Assembly (NCBI GenBank): GCA_900468065.1
Contig: UBTA01000057.1
Location: forward strand, 31,879 to 95,878
DNA length: 64,000 nt
Reading direction: 5' to 3'
Source: Hyphomicrobiales bacterium
GTDB taxonomy: Bacteria; Pseudomonadota; Alphaproteobacteria; Rhizobiales; Rhizobiaceae
Position numbers and translations under genes: made by a program. Of this stretch, positions 52,494-61,900 are shown in pieces. Each line of letters opens with the position of its first letter. Positions within the stretch are counted from its first letter, which is position 1. The notes beneath the pieces are model-generated. The model saw only the letters and a program-made list of their open reading frames with translations, did no database searches and had not been told where the DNA came from.

Positions 52494-53419
52494 CCAAGCG
52501 TTACATCGAGAACATGGCCATCCTCGGCAAGATGGAAACGGTCTACGGCGAAAGCTCGGCCCCGACCGGTTTGGCCAACGCCATGCAGTTGAACAACGTC
52601 GCCTACGAGCCTCTGCTCGGCGAGGATCTCGATCGCGAGCTGGTTCTCCCGTACATGGGCCACCAGGGCATCATCCTGGACGGTAACTATGTGCAGATGA
52701 CCGCCGAGCTGGAAATTGCTGGCTCCGGTACGCCTGGCACTCCGCCGGCCGGATCACCGCTCCTGCGTTCATGCGGTTTGCAGGAGATCATCCTCGCGGC
52801 CACCCACGTCAAATACAAACCGATCTCGCGTCTGTTCGAATCGGCAACATTCTTTTTCAACGATGATGGCGTGAACCACGTGATGCTTGGCACGCGCGGC
52901 ACCCTCACAATGTCCCTGACCCCGCGCAACATTCCGCGCTTCTCGCTGACCCTGACCGCTCTTTTCGGCGAAGTCAGCGACATAGCGCTGCCGACCGTCG
53001 ATCTGACCGACTTCATCACGCCGGTACCGGTGAACGATGCCAACACGACCGTTACCCTGCATGGCCGCACCGACGCCTGCGAAGGTTTAACGATCGACCT
53101 GGGCAACTCGATCGAGCCGCGCATGCTGATCAACTCGGAGAGCATCGAGCAGACTGGCCGGCGCACCACGGGCAACGCCATCTTTGAAGCCGTCAAGATC
53201 TCGGAGAAGGACTGGATCCAGACCATGCGGTCCCACGCGGTTGGCGCGCTTCATGCCCAGCACGGCACGGTGGCCGGCAACATCGTCGAGATCGATGCGC
53301 CGGCGGCGCAGATCGGCCGCATCAAATATGGCGCGACCAACAAGATCCGCAACAACACCTTGCCGCTGATGCTCAAGCCAGTCGCTGGCAACGACGAACT
53401 CGTCATCACCTTCCGCTAA
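52490..53419 (+). CDS. tail tube protein (major tail)
   Basis: Protein of 309 aa. The sequence MTKRYIENMAILGKMETVYG, AELEIAGSGTPGTPPAGSPL, ALFGEVSDIALPTVDL resembles tail tube proteins of siphoviruses and B3-type transposable phages. Its presence, with no sheath gene near, indicates a flexible noncontractile tail. Confidence 0.8.
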   Translation: MTKRYIENMAILGKMETVYGESSAPTGLANAMQLNNVAYEPLLGEDLDRELVLPYMGHQGIILDGNYVQMTAELEIAGSGTPGTPPAGSPLLRSCGLQEIILAATHVKYKPISRLFESATFFFNDDGVNHVMLGTRGTLTMSLTPRNIPRFSLTLTALFGEVSDIALPTVDLTDFITPVPVNDANTTVTLHGRTDACEGLTIDLGNSIEPRMLINSESIEQTGRRTTGNAIFEAVKISEKDWIQTMRSHAVGALHAQHGTVAGNIVEIDAPAAQIGRIKYGATNKIRNNTLPLMLKPVAGNDELVITFR

Positions 53420-53450
53420 TCGCCTCACGGCCTCTTCGAACGGTATTCAA

Positions 53451-53867
53451 ATGGCATTCACAGTCAAAAACACTCTTCAGTTTCCATGGCCGGTCAAGGT
53501 CTGGGAACCGCATCCGGAGAAGCCCGGTAAACTCATCGAGCGCGAATTCATCGGTCACTTCAAGCTGATCGACCCTGAAGTCTCTCGCGCTCATGACGAT
53601 ACTCGTCGAGCCATCGTTGACGAGATCACGCCGGAGACAACGGCCGAGGAGATGAAGGATATCCAACGCCGCGTGGAGGAACATGACCACGCGACCTCAT
53701 TGGAACTGTTCTGCGGCTGGGACGGTATCGAGGACGAGGAGAAGCAGCCAATCACCTTCTCGCCCGAGGCTTTCGAGGAAATCTATCGCATGCCGCGCGT
53801 GGCCGCTGCGATCAAGCGCGCCTATCGCGAGGCCGTTTCCGAGGACAAGGCCCGCCTGGGAAACTAA
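53451..53867 (+). CDS. tail assembly chaperone (gpG-like, upstream product)
   Basis: Protein of 138 aa (MAFTVKNTLQFPWPVKVWEP), acidic, ending KARLGN. A slippery heptamer overlaps its last codons, so a fraction of ribosomes would make a longer product with the downstream frame. It corresponds to lambda gpG in role, guiding tape measure and tube polymerisation. Confidence 0.82.
   Translation: MAFTVKNTLQFPWPVKVWEPHPEKPGKLIEREFIGHFKLIDPEVSRAHDDTRRAIVDEITPETTAEEMKDIQRRVEEHDHATSLELFCGWDGIEDEEKQPITFSPEAFEEIYRMPRVAAAIKRAYREAVSEDKARLGN
53858..53864 (+). promoter_or_regulatory. programmed -1 ribosomal frameshift site
   Basis: G GGA AAC in the correct phase (zero frame CTG GGA AAC TAA), immediately before the stop codon. 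Shifting one base back opens a frame with no stop until 54229. The heptamer type is a classical phage tail-chaperone slippery site. Confidence 0.82.
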
Positions 53868-54229
53868 AGGCGGCGGCGGAGCACTGGGCTCGCCGCCGCA
53901 CCGGACAACGGGACCGCTCCAAGCCCGCCCCCGTGACCGAAAGCATGAAGCGTCAATTCGAGCTTCTCAAGGTCACGATACCGACCAAACCGCAAACCGA
54001 GGAAGTCTTCGAAGTGATGGCCACCGCCTGGGATAGTTTGATGGCCTTCCTGAATTGCGAGACGCAATGGCGCATCGGCATGGGCATGTCCGGCCTCATC
54101 TGGTTCGGGCTGGATTACACCGCTTGCAAGTTCGTCCTCGAGGACATCGGTGCACCGCGTCACGCGTTCGCCGATCTGCGGGTGATGGAGACTGCAGCAA
54201 TGAAAATTCTGAACGAGGGTGAGCGCTGA
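53864..54229 (+). CDS. tail assembly chaperone, frameshift-extended part (gpGT-like)
   Basis: Reading from 53864 after the slip gives 121 residues (LKAAAEHWARRRTGQRDRSK, then PAPVTESMKRQFELL) joined to the 138-aa upstream protein, for a fusion of 259 aa. The region contains WDSLMAFLNCETQWRIGMGM and the DUF1799-like pattern. A standalone GTG start at 53933 exists but lacks a clear ribosome site. It overlaps the tape measure start by one base. Confidence 0.78.
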   Translation, partial: LKAAAEHWARRRTGQRDRSKPAPVTESMKRQFELLKVTIPTKPQTEEVFEVMATAWDSLMAFLNCETQWRIGMGMSGLIWFGLDYTACKFVLEDIGAPRHAFADLRVMETAAMKILNEGER

Positions 54230-57200
54230 TGGCCGGTGCGCTTAAAATCGCTGCTCGCGTCGAGATCGATGCCAGCCAGGTTCCCCAGGGCGCAAGGGCG
54301 GTCAGCGCCGGTATCGAGACGATCGGTACCGCCGCGAACCAGACGCAGTCCCAGCTGCAACAACTGATCGCCACCTCGACCGGCTTGCATTCCGGCACGG
54401 CCAATCAGAACTCCCGCTCCTGGACGGGTGCTCTTGCGGCCGAAGGTCTGGCGCTGGATAACCTGCGCGCGAAGTACAATCCTCTCTTCGCCGTCATCCA
54501 GAGCTATAAAGAAGCGCAGGTAGAGATTCGCACTGCTCTTGCGATGGGCGCTATTTCGTCGGACGAGTACAGTGCTGCGATGGCGCGCGAACGTCAGGCC
54601 ACGCGGGCTTCGATCGACGCGATCAAAGGCAGGGACGCGGCACTACAGCAGGCCATGACAGCCGCCTATGGTGCCGAACTCGACCGGCTGAAGGCGAAGT
54701 TCGATCCGCTCTATGCCGCGCAGCAGCGATACAAAGCCGTCATCCAGGAGATCGCCGTCGCCGAACGAGCCGGCGTGATCTCGGCATCCCAGGCGATCGA
54801 CGTTCGCCTCCGTGAGACCGCCTCCTACAACGCTCAGATCTCAACGCTCGAACGGCTGGGCTCCGCGCGCAAGGCCTCGGCACAGGCGATGGTCGATAAC
54901 CAATCGATCCGGCCCGATCGGGCGGCAGATATCGAAGCCTATGGCCGATCGCTGGATACCCTTCGGGCGCGTTACAATCCGCTGTACCAGGTCACGACGC
55001 AATACAAAGCCGTCCAGGCCGAGATCCGCAACGCTCATGCGATCGGTGCGATCTCAACGGATGAAATGACCGCCGCCTTGTCGCGGGAGCGTCAAGCGAC
55101 ACTCGCATCGATACAGGCCATCAAAGGTCGCAATGCAGCGATGGGCGGAGCCCGCGAAGGACAGTTTCGCCGTCAGAACCTCGGCTACCAGGGTTTCGAT
55201 ATTGGCCAAGGGCTGGCGTCTGGAATGCCGCTCGGAATGATCGCCGCCCAGCAGCTGCCGCAGATCGCGCAGCTTTACGCTGGTCAAGGTGGCGTGAAGG
55301 CCGCTCTCGGCGATGTCGCCGGAATCGCTCGCGGCGTTATAACCACGTTTGGCGCGATGCCGCTGGCCATCTTGGCTGCTGGGGGAGCCGCGATCACCTT
55401 CGCGAAAATGACCGAAAGCAGCGCAAAGACTGCAGACGAGGCCATCGAAAACCACACAAAAACCATCCGCTCAATCAAAGGGGCCTACGGTGAGGCTGCC
55501 ACGGCGCTCGACAACTACACGAGCGAAAGCCAGATTAAGTTGGAAGCGGCCGCGCGGGCAAATCTAAAAATCCAGCAGGACACAGCCGCCCAGGCCGCAA
55601 AAGAGTTCTCGATAACCGCCGGCGTTCTTCCAGCCCGTACCGGTGGCGCATCCGATATCAAGGCGCAGTTTCAGCCCTTCTCAGAAGCTATTCGTGAGCT
55701 GCGTAGTAGCATGGCCGCCGGTAAGCCTGATTTCGATCGGTTCGAAAAATCCGTCAACGCCATCGCGGCAACGGACCCGAAGGGCCTGCGCGAGACAGCA
55801 GACGAACTAATCAACAATTCGACCGCGGCGTCCGAGGCTCAAAGACGAGTTCAGAGCGCTAAGGAAGCCATCTCCCTATTGGGCGGTATCGCTTCGGGCC
55901 AGATTGCAGATGTCAAAAGCTTGACGGCTGCACTCAGCCAATTGGCCGGCATCGCCGTTCCCGCCTTGTCAAACGCGGATAGCATCTCCCTCGCCACCAG
56001 GAAGGGCCTGACTGCGCTCTCCAATAATGGAACGATGAATGAGGAAGCCCGTCGCCGCGTACTCGTGGCGCAGGCGCAGGCGCAACTCCGATCGGAGAAT
56101 GCAAATCCCACGCTCATCAACGTCGATGGCGACAGAGCATCGGTTCCAGCACCCGAAGCGCGGCCGATCACCCTCGGTGACAAACCGGAAAAGGTCTCCG
56201 GCGAGGTCAAGAGCGCTGCAAACGCCTACCGCGACCTGATCAAGTCGGCCGACGATCGTATCGCGCAGATGAAGTTGGAAGCGCAGCTTTCCGGCGAAAC
56301 CGGCATCGCCTCAGACACCTTGCGCTTCAAGCTCGATCTCCTGCAGCAGTCCGAGGACAAGGGCCGGTCGCTATCGCCAAAGCAGGTCGAGGCGATCAAC
56401 TCCCGCGTCGAGGCGTTCAAAAAGTATGCCGAGGAAGCGACGAAGGCAAAACTAAAGGCCGATCTGCTCTTTGATCGTGACCAGCTCGGCCGGTCGGGGT
56501 TCGACCAGCAGATTGCCGGCCAGCTGCGCAGCTCCGGGTTGGCGATCGATTTCGACAGCTACGAAGCCGGCCTAATCCGCACCAATCTGCAGATGGGATA
56601 TCTTCGGGACACGGCCGGAGAGTTCAGCAGCACCTTCCTCAACGGCCTGGAGCAAGGAAAGAGCGCCTGGGCGGCTTTTGGCGATGCAGGTCTCAGTGTC
56701 CTCAAGAAGATCTCCGACACGCTTCTCAACGATGTCTTGAACAGCATCTTTCAGGTTCAGGGAGCGGCTGGTGGCAGTGGCGGCGGGTTTTTCTCGAACC
56801 TGTTTGGCGGCCTGTTCGGTGGCGGCGGTTCCAAGGCACCATCCTTCCTCAACAACGGCTTCGATACCTCGCCGATGGCGAAATTCGATGTCGGCGGCTA
56901 CACCGGCCCAGGCGGCCGGTTTGAGCCACGCGGCATCGTCCATGCCGGCGAAGTTGTTTTCAGCCAGGCTGACGTCGCGCGCAACGGCGGCGTCGCTGCT
57001 GTCGAGGCCCTGCGCCTCGGCATGGGCGGTTACGCTAGCGGCGGTGTCGTCGATGTTGATCCGTTGATGTCGCGCCAGCAATCGCAGGCGCAATCCTCGG
57101 GCAACAGCGTGATGACCCTGCTGATCAAGCTCGGCCTCGATGCCGACGCCGAACTCAATCTGCGGCCGTTCGTCAAGGATGTCGTCGCCCAGGACGCGCC

Positions 57201-57300
57201 GGGTCTTGCCATGAAGGTGGTCGATGACTACCGCGATCGCGGCCTGGCCGATGACGTGCTCGGCGTGATGGATAACCCGAGGGTGCGCGGCAATGGCTGA
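54229..57300 (+). CDS. tail tape measure protein
   Basis: Protein of 1023 aa. The N-terminal third contains three copies of a roughly 60-90-residue unit beginning LRAKYNPLF (residue about 79), LKAKFDPLY (about 154) and LRARYNPLY (about 245), each followed by an ARERQAT-like or related helix. The middle is helical. The C-terminus has a glycine-rich hinge (GGFFSNLFGGLFGGGG) and the tape-measure ending FDVGGYTGPGGRFEPRGIVH. Length implies a tail of some 150 nm. Confidence 0.9.
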   Translation: MAGALKIAARVEIDASQVPQGARAVSAGIETIGTAANQTQSQLQQLIATSTGLHSGTANQNSRSWTGALAAEGLALDNLRAKYNPLFAVIQSYKEAQVEIRTALAMGAISSDEYSAAMARERQATRASIDAIKGRDAALQQAMTAAYGAELDRLKAKFDPLYAAQQRYKAVIQEIAVAERAGVISASQAIDVRLRETASYNAQISTLERLGSARKASAQAMVDNQSIRPDRAADIEAYGRSLDTLRARYNPLYQVTTQYKAVQAEIRNAHAIGAISTDEMTAALSRERQATLASIQAIKGRNAAMGGAREGQFRRQNLGYQGFDIGQGLASGMPLGMIAAQQLPQIAQLYAGQGGVKAALGDVAGIARGVITTFGAMPLAILAAGGAAITFAKMTESSAKTADEAIENHTKTIRSIKGAYGEAATALDNYTSESQIKLEAAARANLKIQQDTAAQAAKEFSITAGVLPARTGGASDIKAQFQPFSEAIRELRSSMAAGKPDFDRFEKSVNAIAATDPKGLRETADELINNSTAASEAQRRVQSAKEAISLLGGIASGQIADVKSLTAALSQLAGIAVPALSNADSISLATRKGLTALSNNGTMNEEARRRVLVAQAQAQLRSENANPTLINVDGDRASVPAPEARPITLGDKPEKVSGEVKSAANAYRDLIKSADDRIAQMKLEAQLSGETGIASDTLRFKLDLLQQSEDKGRSLSPKQVEAINSRVEAFKKYAEEATKAKLKADLLFDRDQLGRSGFDQQIAGQLRSSGLAIDFDSYEAGLIRTNLQMGYLRDTAGEFSSTFLNGLEQGKSAWAAFGDAGLSVLKKISDTLLNDVLNSIFQVQGAAGGSGGGFFSNLFGGLFGGGGSKAPSFLNNGFDTSPMAKFDVGGYTGPGGRFEPRGIVHAGEVVFSQADVARNGGVAAVEALRLGMGGYASGGVVDVDPLMSRQQSQAQSSGNSVMTLLIKLGLDADAELNLRPFVKDVVAQDAPGLAMKVVDDYRDRGLADDVLGVMDNPRVRGNG

Positions 57301-57934
57301 CCCCCTCGCACTGTCCGTCATCTTTAATCGCTTGCCAATCGCCACCGTCGAGTGGACCTTGCAGCGCAATGACGAATTCTCGGGCCTCGGTACCGGCGAC
57401 GTCTGGACAACAGAAATTGCCGATCCACTCTGGGCTGGCGACGTCACACTCGGCCGGGGCTTGCATGACGAGCTGAAGCAGGCGGCGGCGTTGATCCGTC
57501 GCCTGGGCGGCGCGCGTCAGTCTTTCATGCTCTGCGATCCAACGTCGCTATTCCCCCAGGCCGACCCGGCCGGCACGATCCTCGGTGCATCGAACGTCAC
57601 TGTTCGCGCCGTCACTGGCGACCGCAATGTGGGTCTGTTTCAGGGGTTGCCTCCGGCGTACAGGCTTACTGTCGGCGACAAGGTGCAGGTGACCAACGGA
57701 ACGCTACGGACCTTTCATGAGGTTTCCGAAACGATCGTCGGAACGGCCGGCGGGCTGATCGACGTCCAGCTGCATCCCTGGTTGCCGCTGTCGCTTCCTG
57801 CCGGCGCAATCATCACTCTCATTCGACCAGCATGCCCGGTCATTGTCGCACCCAACACCCACAAACCGGGCGTCTCGCGCCGATCGGTCACCGAAGGCGC
57901 TGGCTTTCGAGTGCTTCAGAAAAAGAGGGCTTAA
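57293..57934 (+). CDS. minor tail protein (gpM/baseplate-like)
   Basis: Protein of 213 aa starting MADPLALSVIFNRLPIATVE, overlapping the tape measure by 8 bp. Beta-rich with MLCDPTSLFPQADPAG. Position right after the tape measure suggests a distal-tail or tail-tip adaptor protein. No exact family. Confidence 0.7.
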   Translation: MADPLALSVIFNRLPIATVEWTLQRNDEFSGLGTGDVWTTEIADPLWAGDVTLGRGLHDELKQAAALIRRLGGARQSFMLCDPTSLFPQADPAGTILGASNVTVRAVTGDRNVGLFQGLPPAYRLTVGDKVQVTNGTLRTFHEVSETIVGTAGGLIDVQLHPWLPLSLPAGAIITLIRPACPVIVAPNTHKPGVSRRSVTEGAGFRVLQKKRA

Positions 57935-57936
57935 GC

Positions 57937-58560
57937 ATGCGTATTTATCCGCAAGCCATCGCCGACGCCTATGCGGCCGCACCCTCGGACGGACTGATCA
58001 CCCGCAAGGCCGTCTGGATCACAGCGCGTAACCGGGTGACCGGCGAGCCCGAGGAGCGTGGCATCTGGTCGGGCAGCGAAAGTGTGCCCTTGACGGTTCT
58101 GCGCGGCACGGATGGGGCGCAGGTGACGCGGCTCTACTACGGCGGTGGCGAGTATCTAAAAATCGGCGAAATTCCCATGACGACGACGCTGACGCTGGAA
58201 TCGATCACCGTCGATCTGTCGCAGCTCGCCGACATCGCTCGCGAGATTGTCCGCACCCATGACGTCCATCGTGCACCGATTGAGATCCATGAGATTGTTT
58301 TGTCGCCCGTCACCGGCGCGCCGATCGGGGCTGACTATCCCGTTTTCAGCGGCATCATCGACGGCGCGCCCATCAAGAACCCTGCCGTGGGTGGCGAGGG
58401 CGGCACCAAGCTCAAATGCGTCTCCGAAATGATGACGATGCTGGCCCGCACCAACACCGAGAAATCCTCCCATGAGGCCCAGAAGCGGCGCGGCGGTGAT
58501 GACCTCAACATCTATTCCAACACCGTCGAGGAATGGAAACTGCCGTGGGGAGCCCGCTGA
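57937..58560 (+). CDS. minor tail protein (DUF2163/gpL-like)
   Basis: Protein of 207 aa from ATG 57937 (MRIYPQAIADAYAAAPSDGL). The upstream frame is a shadow of the previous gene. It contains LTLESITVDLSQLADIAREI and IEIHEIVLSPVTGAPIGADY, resembling tail-tip proteins of lambda-like or GTA-like phages. Overlaps the next gene by one base. Confidence 0.7.
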   Translation: MRIYPQAIADAYAAAPSDGLITRKAVWITARNRVTGEPEERGIWSGSESVPLTVLRGTDGAQVTRLYYGGGEYLKIGEIPMTTTLTLESITVDLSQLADIAREIVRTHDVHRAPIEIHEIVLSPVTGAPIGADYPVFSGIIDGAPIKNPAVGGEGGTKLKCVSEMMTMLARTNTEKSSHEAQKRRGGDDLNIYSNTVEEWKLPWGAR

Positions 58561-58988
58561 TGACCGATGACCTTATTCGTCTGCCGGACTGGCGCGGCCG
58601 CTTTGAGGCCGTGTTCGACGACATCATGACCAAGCCTTTCGCTTGGCAGACACATGATTGCGGTCCCGGTCTTGCCGGCCGCACGGTCTATGCCCTCACT
58701 GGCGTCGATCTCTCCGCGCAATACGCTGCCGACTATCATGATCTCGCCAGCGCTGTTCGCCTCATCCGCAGTCTCGGCTTCAAGACGCTTGGCGAGCTTG
58801 CAGGCTCCATGCTGCCGCAGGTCCATCCAAGCCAGGCGCGGCTTGGTGATATCGCGGCCATCGAAGTGAGAAGCCCGCTCGGCCACGCCCTCGGCGTCGT
58901 CAATGGCGAGCGCATCTACGTGCTGACGGAAACGGGTGTCGGCACCCGCGACCTGCTCGATGCCGCCATGTGCTTCAAGGTCGGTTAG
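58560..58988 (+). CDS. DUF6950 (NlpC/P60-like) tail protein
   Basis: Protein of 142 aa (MTDDLIRLPDWRGRFEAVFD). A Cys in THDCGPGLAGRTVYALTGVD and a His in LGHALGVVNGERIY are arranged as in cysteine peptidases of tail tips. Likely opens the cell wall locally during DNA injection. Placement before the tip protein is like lambda gpK. Confidence 0.75.
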   Translation: MTDDLIRLPDWRGRFEAVFDDIMTKPFAWQTHDCGPGLAGRTVYALTGVDLSAQYAADYHDLASAVRLIRSLGFKTLGELAGSMLPQVHPSQARLGDIAAIEVRSPLGHALGVVNGERIYVLTETGVGTRDLLDAAMCFKVG

Positions 58989-58989
58989 A

Positions 58990-61900
58990 ATGGCATTCAG
59001 ACTGCTCATAACCGCCTTTTTCATACTGCTGATCTCGGCCGATGCCTCCCAGGCCGAGCCGGTCTCGGCGATCGTCACCGCGATCGGCGCGGCGATCAAG
59101 GCGAGCCTCACTGCCGCCGCCCTGGTGAAGGCTGCGCTAGCGATCGCCGTGAATGTCGGAATGGGCCTGATCAAGCAGGCACAGGCAAAAAAAGCCCAGC
59201 GCAAGCAGGAACCACGCGGCACGACACTGTCCGTCCAGTTCGGCGATACCCGGCCGCTGTCCTACGTCATTGGTACGAAAGCCACCGCCGGCCGCCGCTA
59301 TTATGCCGGCACCTGGGGCAGCGCCGGCAAGACACCGAACGCCTTTGCCACTGACTGCCGCGTGATTTCCGACCTTCCGTCTTACAACGGGCCGCAAGGT
59401 CTGCAGGAAGCATGGTTCGGTCCGACCAAGGGAACGATCCTTTGGGACCAGCCACATCCACAGGGCTGGGGCTTCCCGGTGCTGGAATTTCGCTCGGGCG
59501 AAACGGATTATCTCTGGGTAAAATACTACGACGGCACGCAAACGGTCGCTGACCCGTTCCTGTTGGCCACGTTCGGCACGCTGGCGGAGCACCTCTATCT
59601 GCCGACGATGATCGGCCGTGGTTGCCAGCTCGTCATCTATACATGCCGGGTCAACGAGACGCTCTTCCCGCAAGGCTTTCCGGACGCGCTCTTCGTCCCG
59701 AAACCAATGAAACTCTACGATATCCGTTTCGACACGACGGCAGGCGGCAGTGGCCCGCAGCGCTGGGGCGACGCGTCCACCTATCAGAGTTCCGATCTGC
59801 TGCCGGTGATGATGTATAACGTCGCACGCGGCATGTACTACGATGGCAAGTGGGTCCATGGCGGCCGTAACTTCGCTTCCCACCGCCTGCCGGCGTCATC
59901 CTGGATGGCTGCGATCAACGAAGCCGATCGGGCTATGGAGGAAGGCCGCAAGCAGTTTCGCGGCGGTCTGGAAGTGTTCGTCGATGAGGAACCGCTCGAT
60001 ACGCTCGAAGACATGCGGGTCGGATGCGCCGGCCGCCTGGCTGAAGTCGGCGGCGCACTAAAACTGTCGGTCGGGAGCCCGGCAGGCGCTGTCTACAGTT
60101 TCACGGACGCGAATGTCGTCGTCACCAGCGATCAGGGTTTTGAGCCGTTCCCTTCAGTCAAATCCACCCACAACACCATCACCAGCGACTATCCCGAGCC
60201 GAAAGAGCGCTGGAAATATAAGGACGCGCCGGAGAAGACGTTGGCCGAGCTGCTCGCCCGCGACGGCGGCCAGAAATTGCCGGTGGCCGTCCGCTTCGAA
60301 GCGGTCCCGTTCTCCGCCCAGGTGCAAAGCCTGATGACGGCGATGATCGCCGAGGAGCAACGCTGGCGCGTCCATGATCTAGTCCTGCCACCCGCAGCCA
60401 TCGGCCTAGAGCCGAACGACGTGCTGTCCTGGACGAGCGACAAACAGAGCTATGGTACCAAGCGGTTCATCGCCGTTCGCGTCACCCGGCTGACCGGCAG
60501 CAACGTCCGCGTGATGATGAAGGAGATCGATCCGAGCGACTACAATCCACCGGCGATCATCATCCCGCCGGTGATCGGTTGGACGGGCACGATCGTTGCG
60601 CCCCCGCAGCCCATGACCGGATGGACGGTTGAGCCCTATACAGTGAGGGATACGAGCGGCCGGCCGCGCCGGCCGGGGATCAAAGTCAAATGCGCGCCCG
60701 AACTCGATGACGTGCGGAATGTCCGCGTGAAGGTTCGCCTGAAGTCCAGCGGCGCGCTGGTATTTGACAGCGATGCGACGCCATATGGTGCTCCCCATGA
60801 GTGGATTATCAGCGGCCAGTGGACGCTGCCTGACACGGTATATCAGGCAAGCGGCCTGCTCATTGCGTTCAGCAATCGTGCTACCGAGCCTTCAGAATGG
60901 ATCGACGTCACAACGCCGAACGTCCAGCTAATCGCTGATGACGTTCTCGACGGGGCTATCGTCGCCGCGAAGATCGCCACCGCCGCCGTCATAGCTGACA
61001 AAATCCAGAATGAAGCGGTAACAAGCTTGAAGCTGGCCGATCTCGCCGTCACTACTGCGAAGATCCAGATCGCTGCGGTTACACAGGACATTCTAGCCAA
61101 CAGTTCGGTCATTGCGTCGAAGATTGCCGATGCCGCAATCGGCATCACGAAGTTTGCATCCGGCATTGAGCCGGTGGGCATCATAGCCGGTGTGACTGTT
61201 CCAGCGACCAAGACGACGGAAGTCATCACCGTCAACGGAAAACTGTACCGTTGGAATGGCGCAGCCTACGTGGCGTCGGTGGCTGCGGTCGATATGACTG
61301 GTCAGATCACGTCAACGCAGATCACAGATAATGCGATCACCACGCCGAAGATCGCCACGAATGCCGTCACGGCCAACGAGATCGCGGCAAATGCTGTCAC
61401 GTCGGACAAGCTACTCGCCAATTCCGTCATCGCTGGAAAGATTGCTGCCGGCGCTGTGTCCGCAACGCAGATCGCTGCCGCTGCGATCACGGCCGATAAG
61501 CTTGCCGTGGGCATGGCGTCACAATGGTTGGAGAACACCGATCTTGCGGCGGGCATGACCGGCTGGGGTATTCGCGCCCAATCGTCCGCGTTGCAGTTCG
61601 ATCCTCCGTCTATCAGAAATGATGCCTATGGGGTTGCTCCGTACGGTGCGATACAGATTCGATGCAATACAACCGCAGTGGCTAACCAGTATTGTGATGT
61701 TGCACCCCAGAACGCAGATGGTGGGATTAAGTTTTTCACCGTTGAAGTCGGCAAGAGATACCAGTTCTCGGCATACGCCAACGCTTTTCGCGCCACCCGC
61801 CGTCTGTTTATCGGCTGGGCTGACAGCACCGGGGTAATCCTGAGTTATACCGCTGGCCCTATCATCAACCCTGAAAACACCGTGCCCCAGGGTTTGCTAT

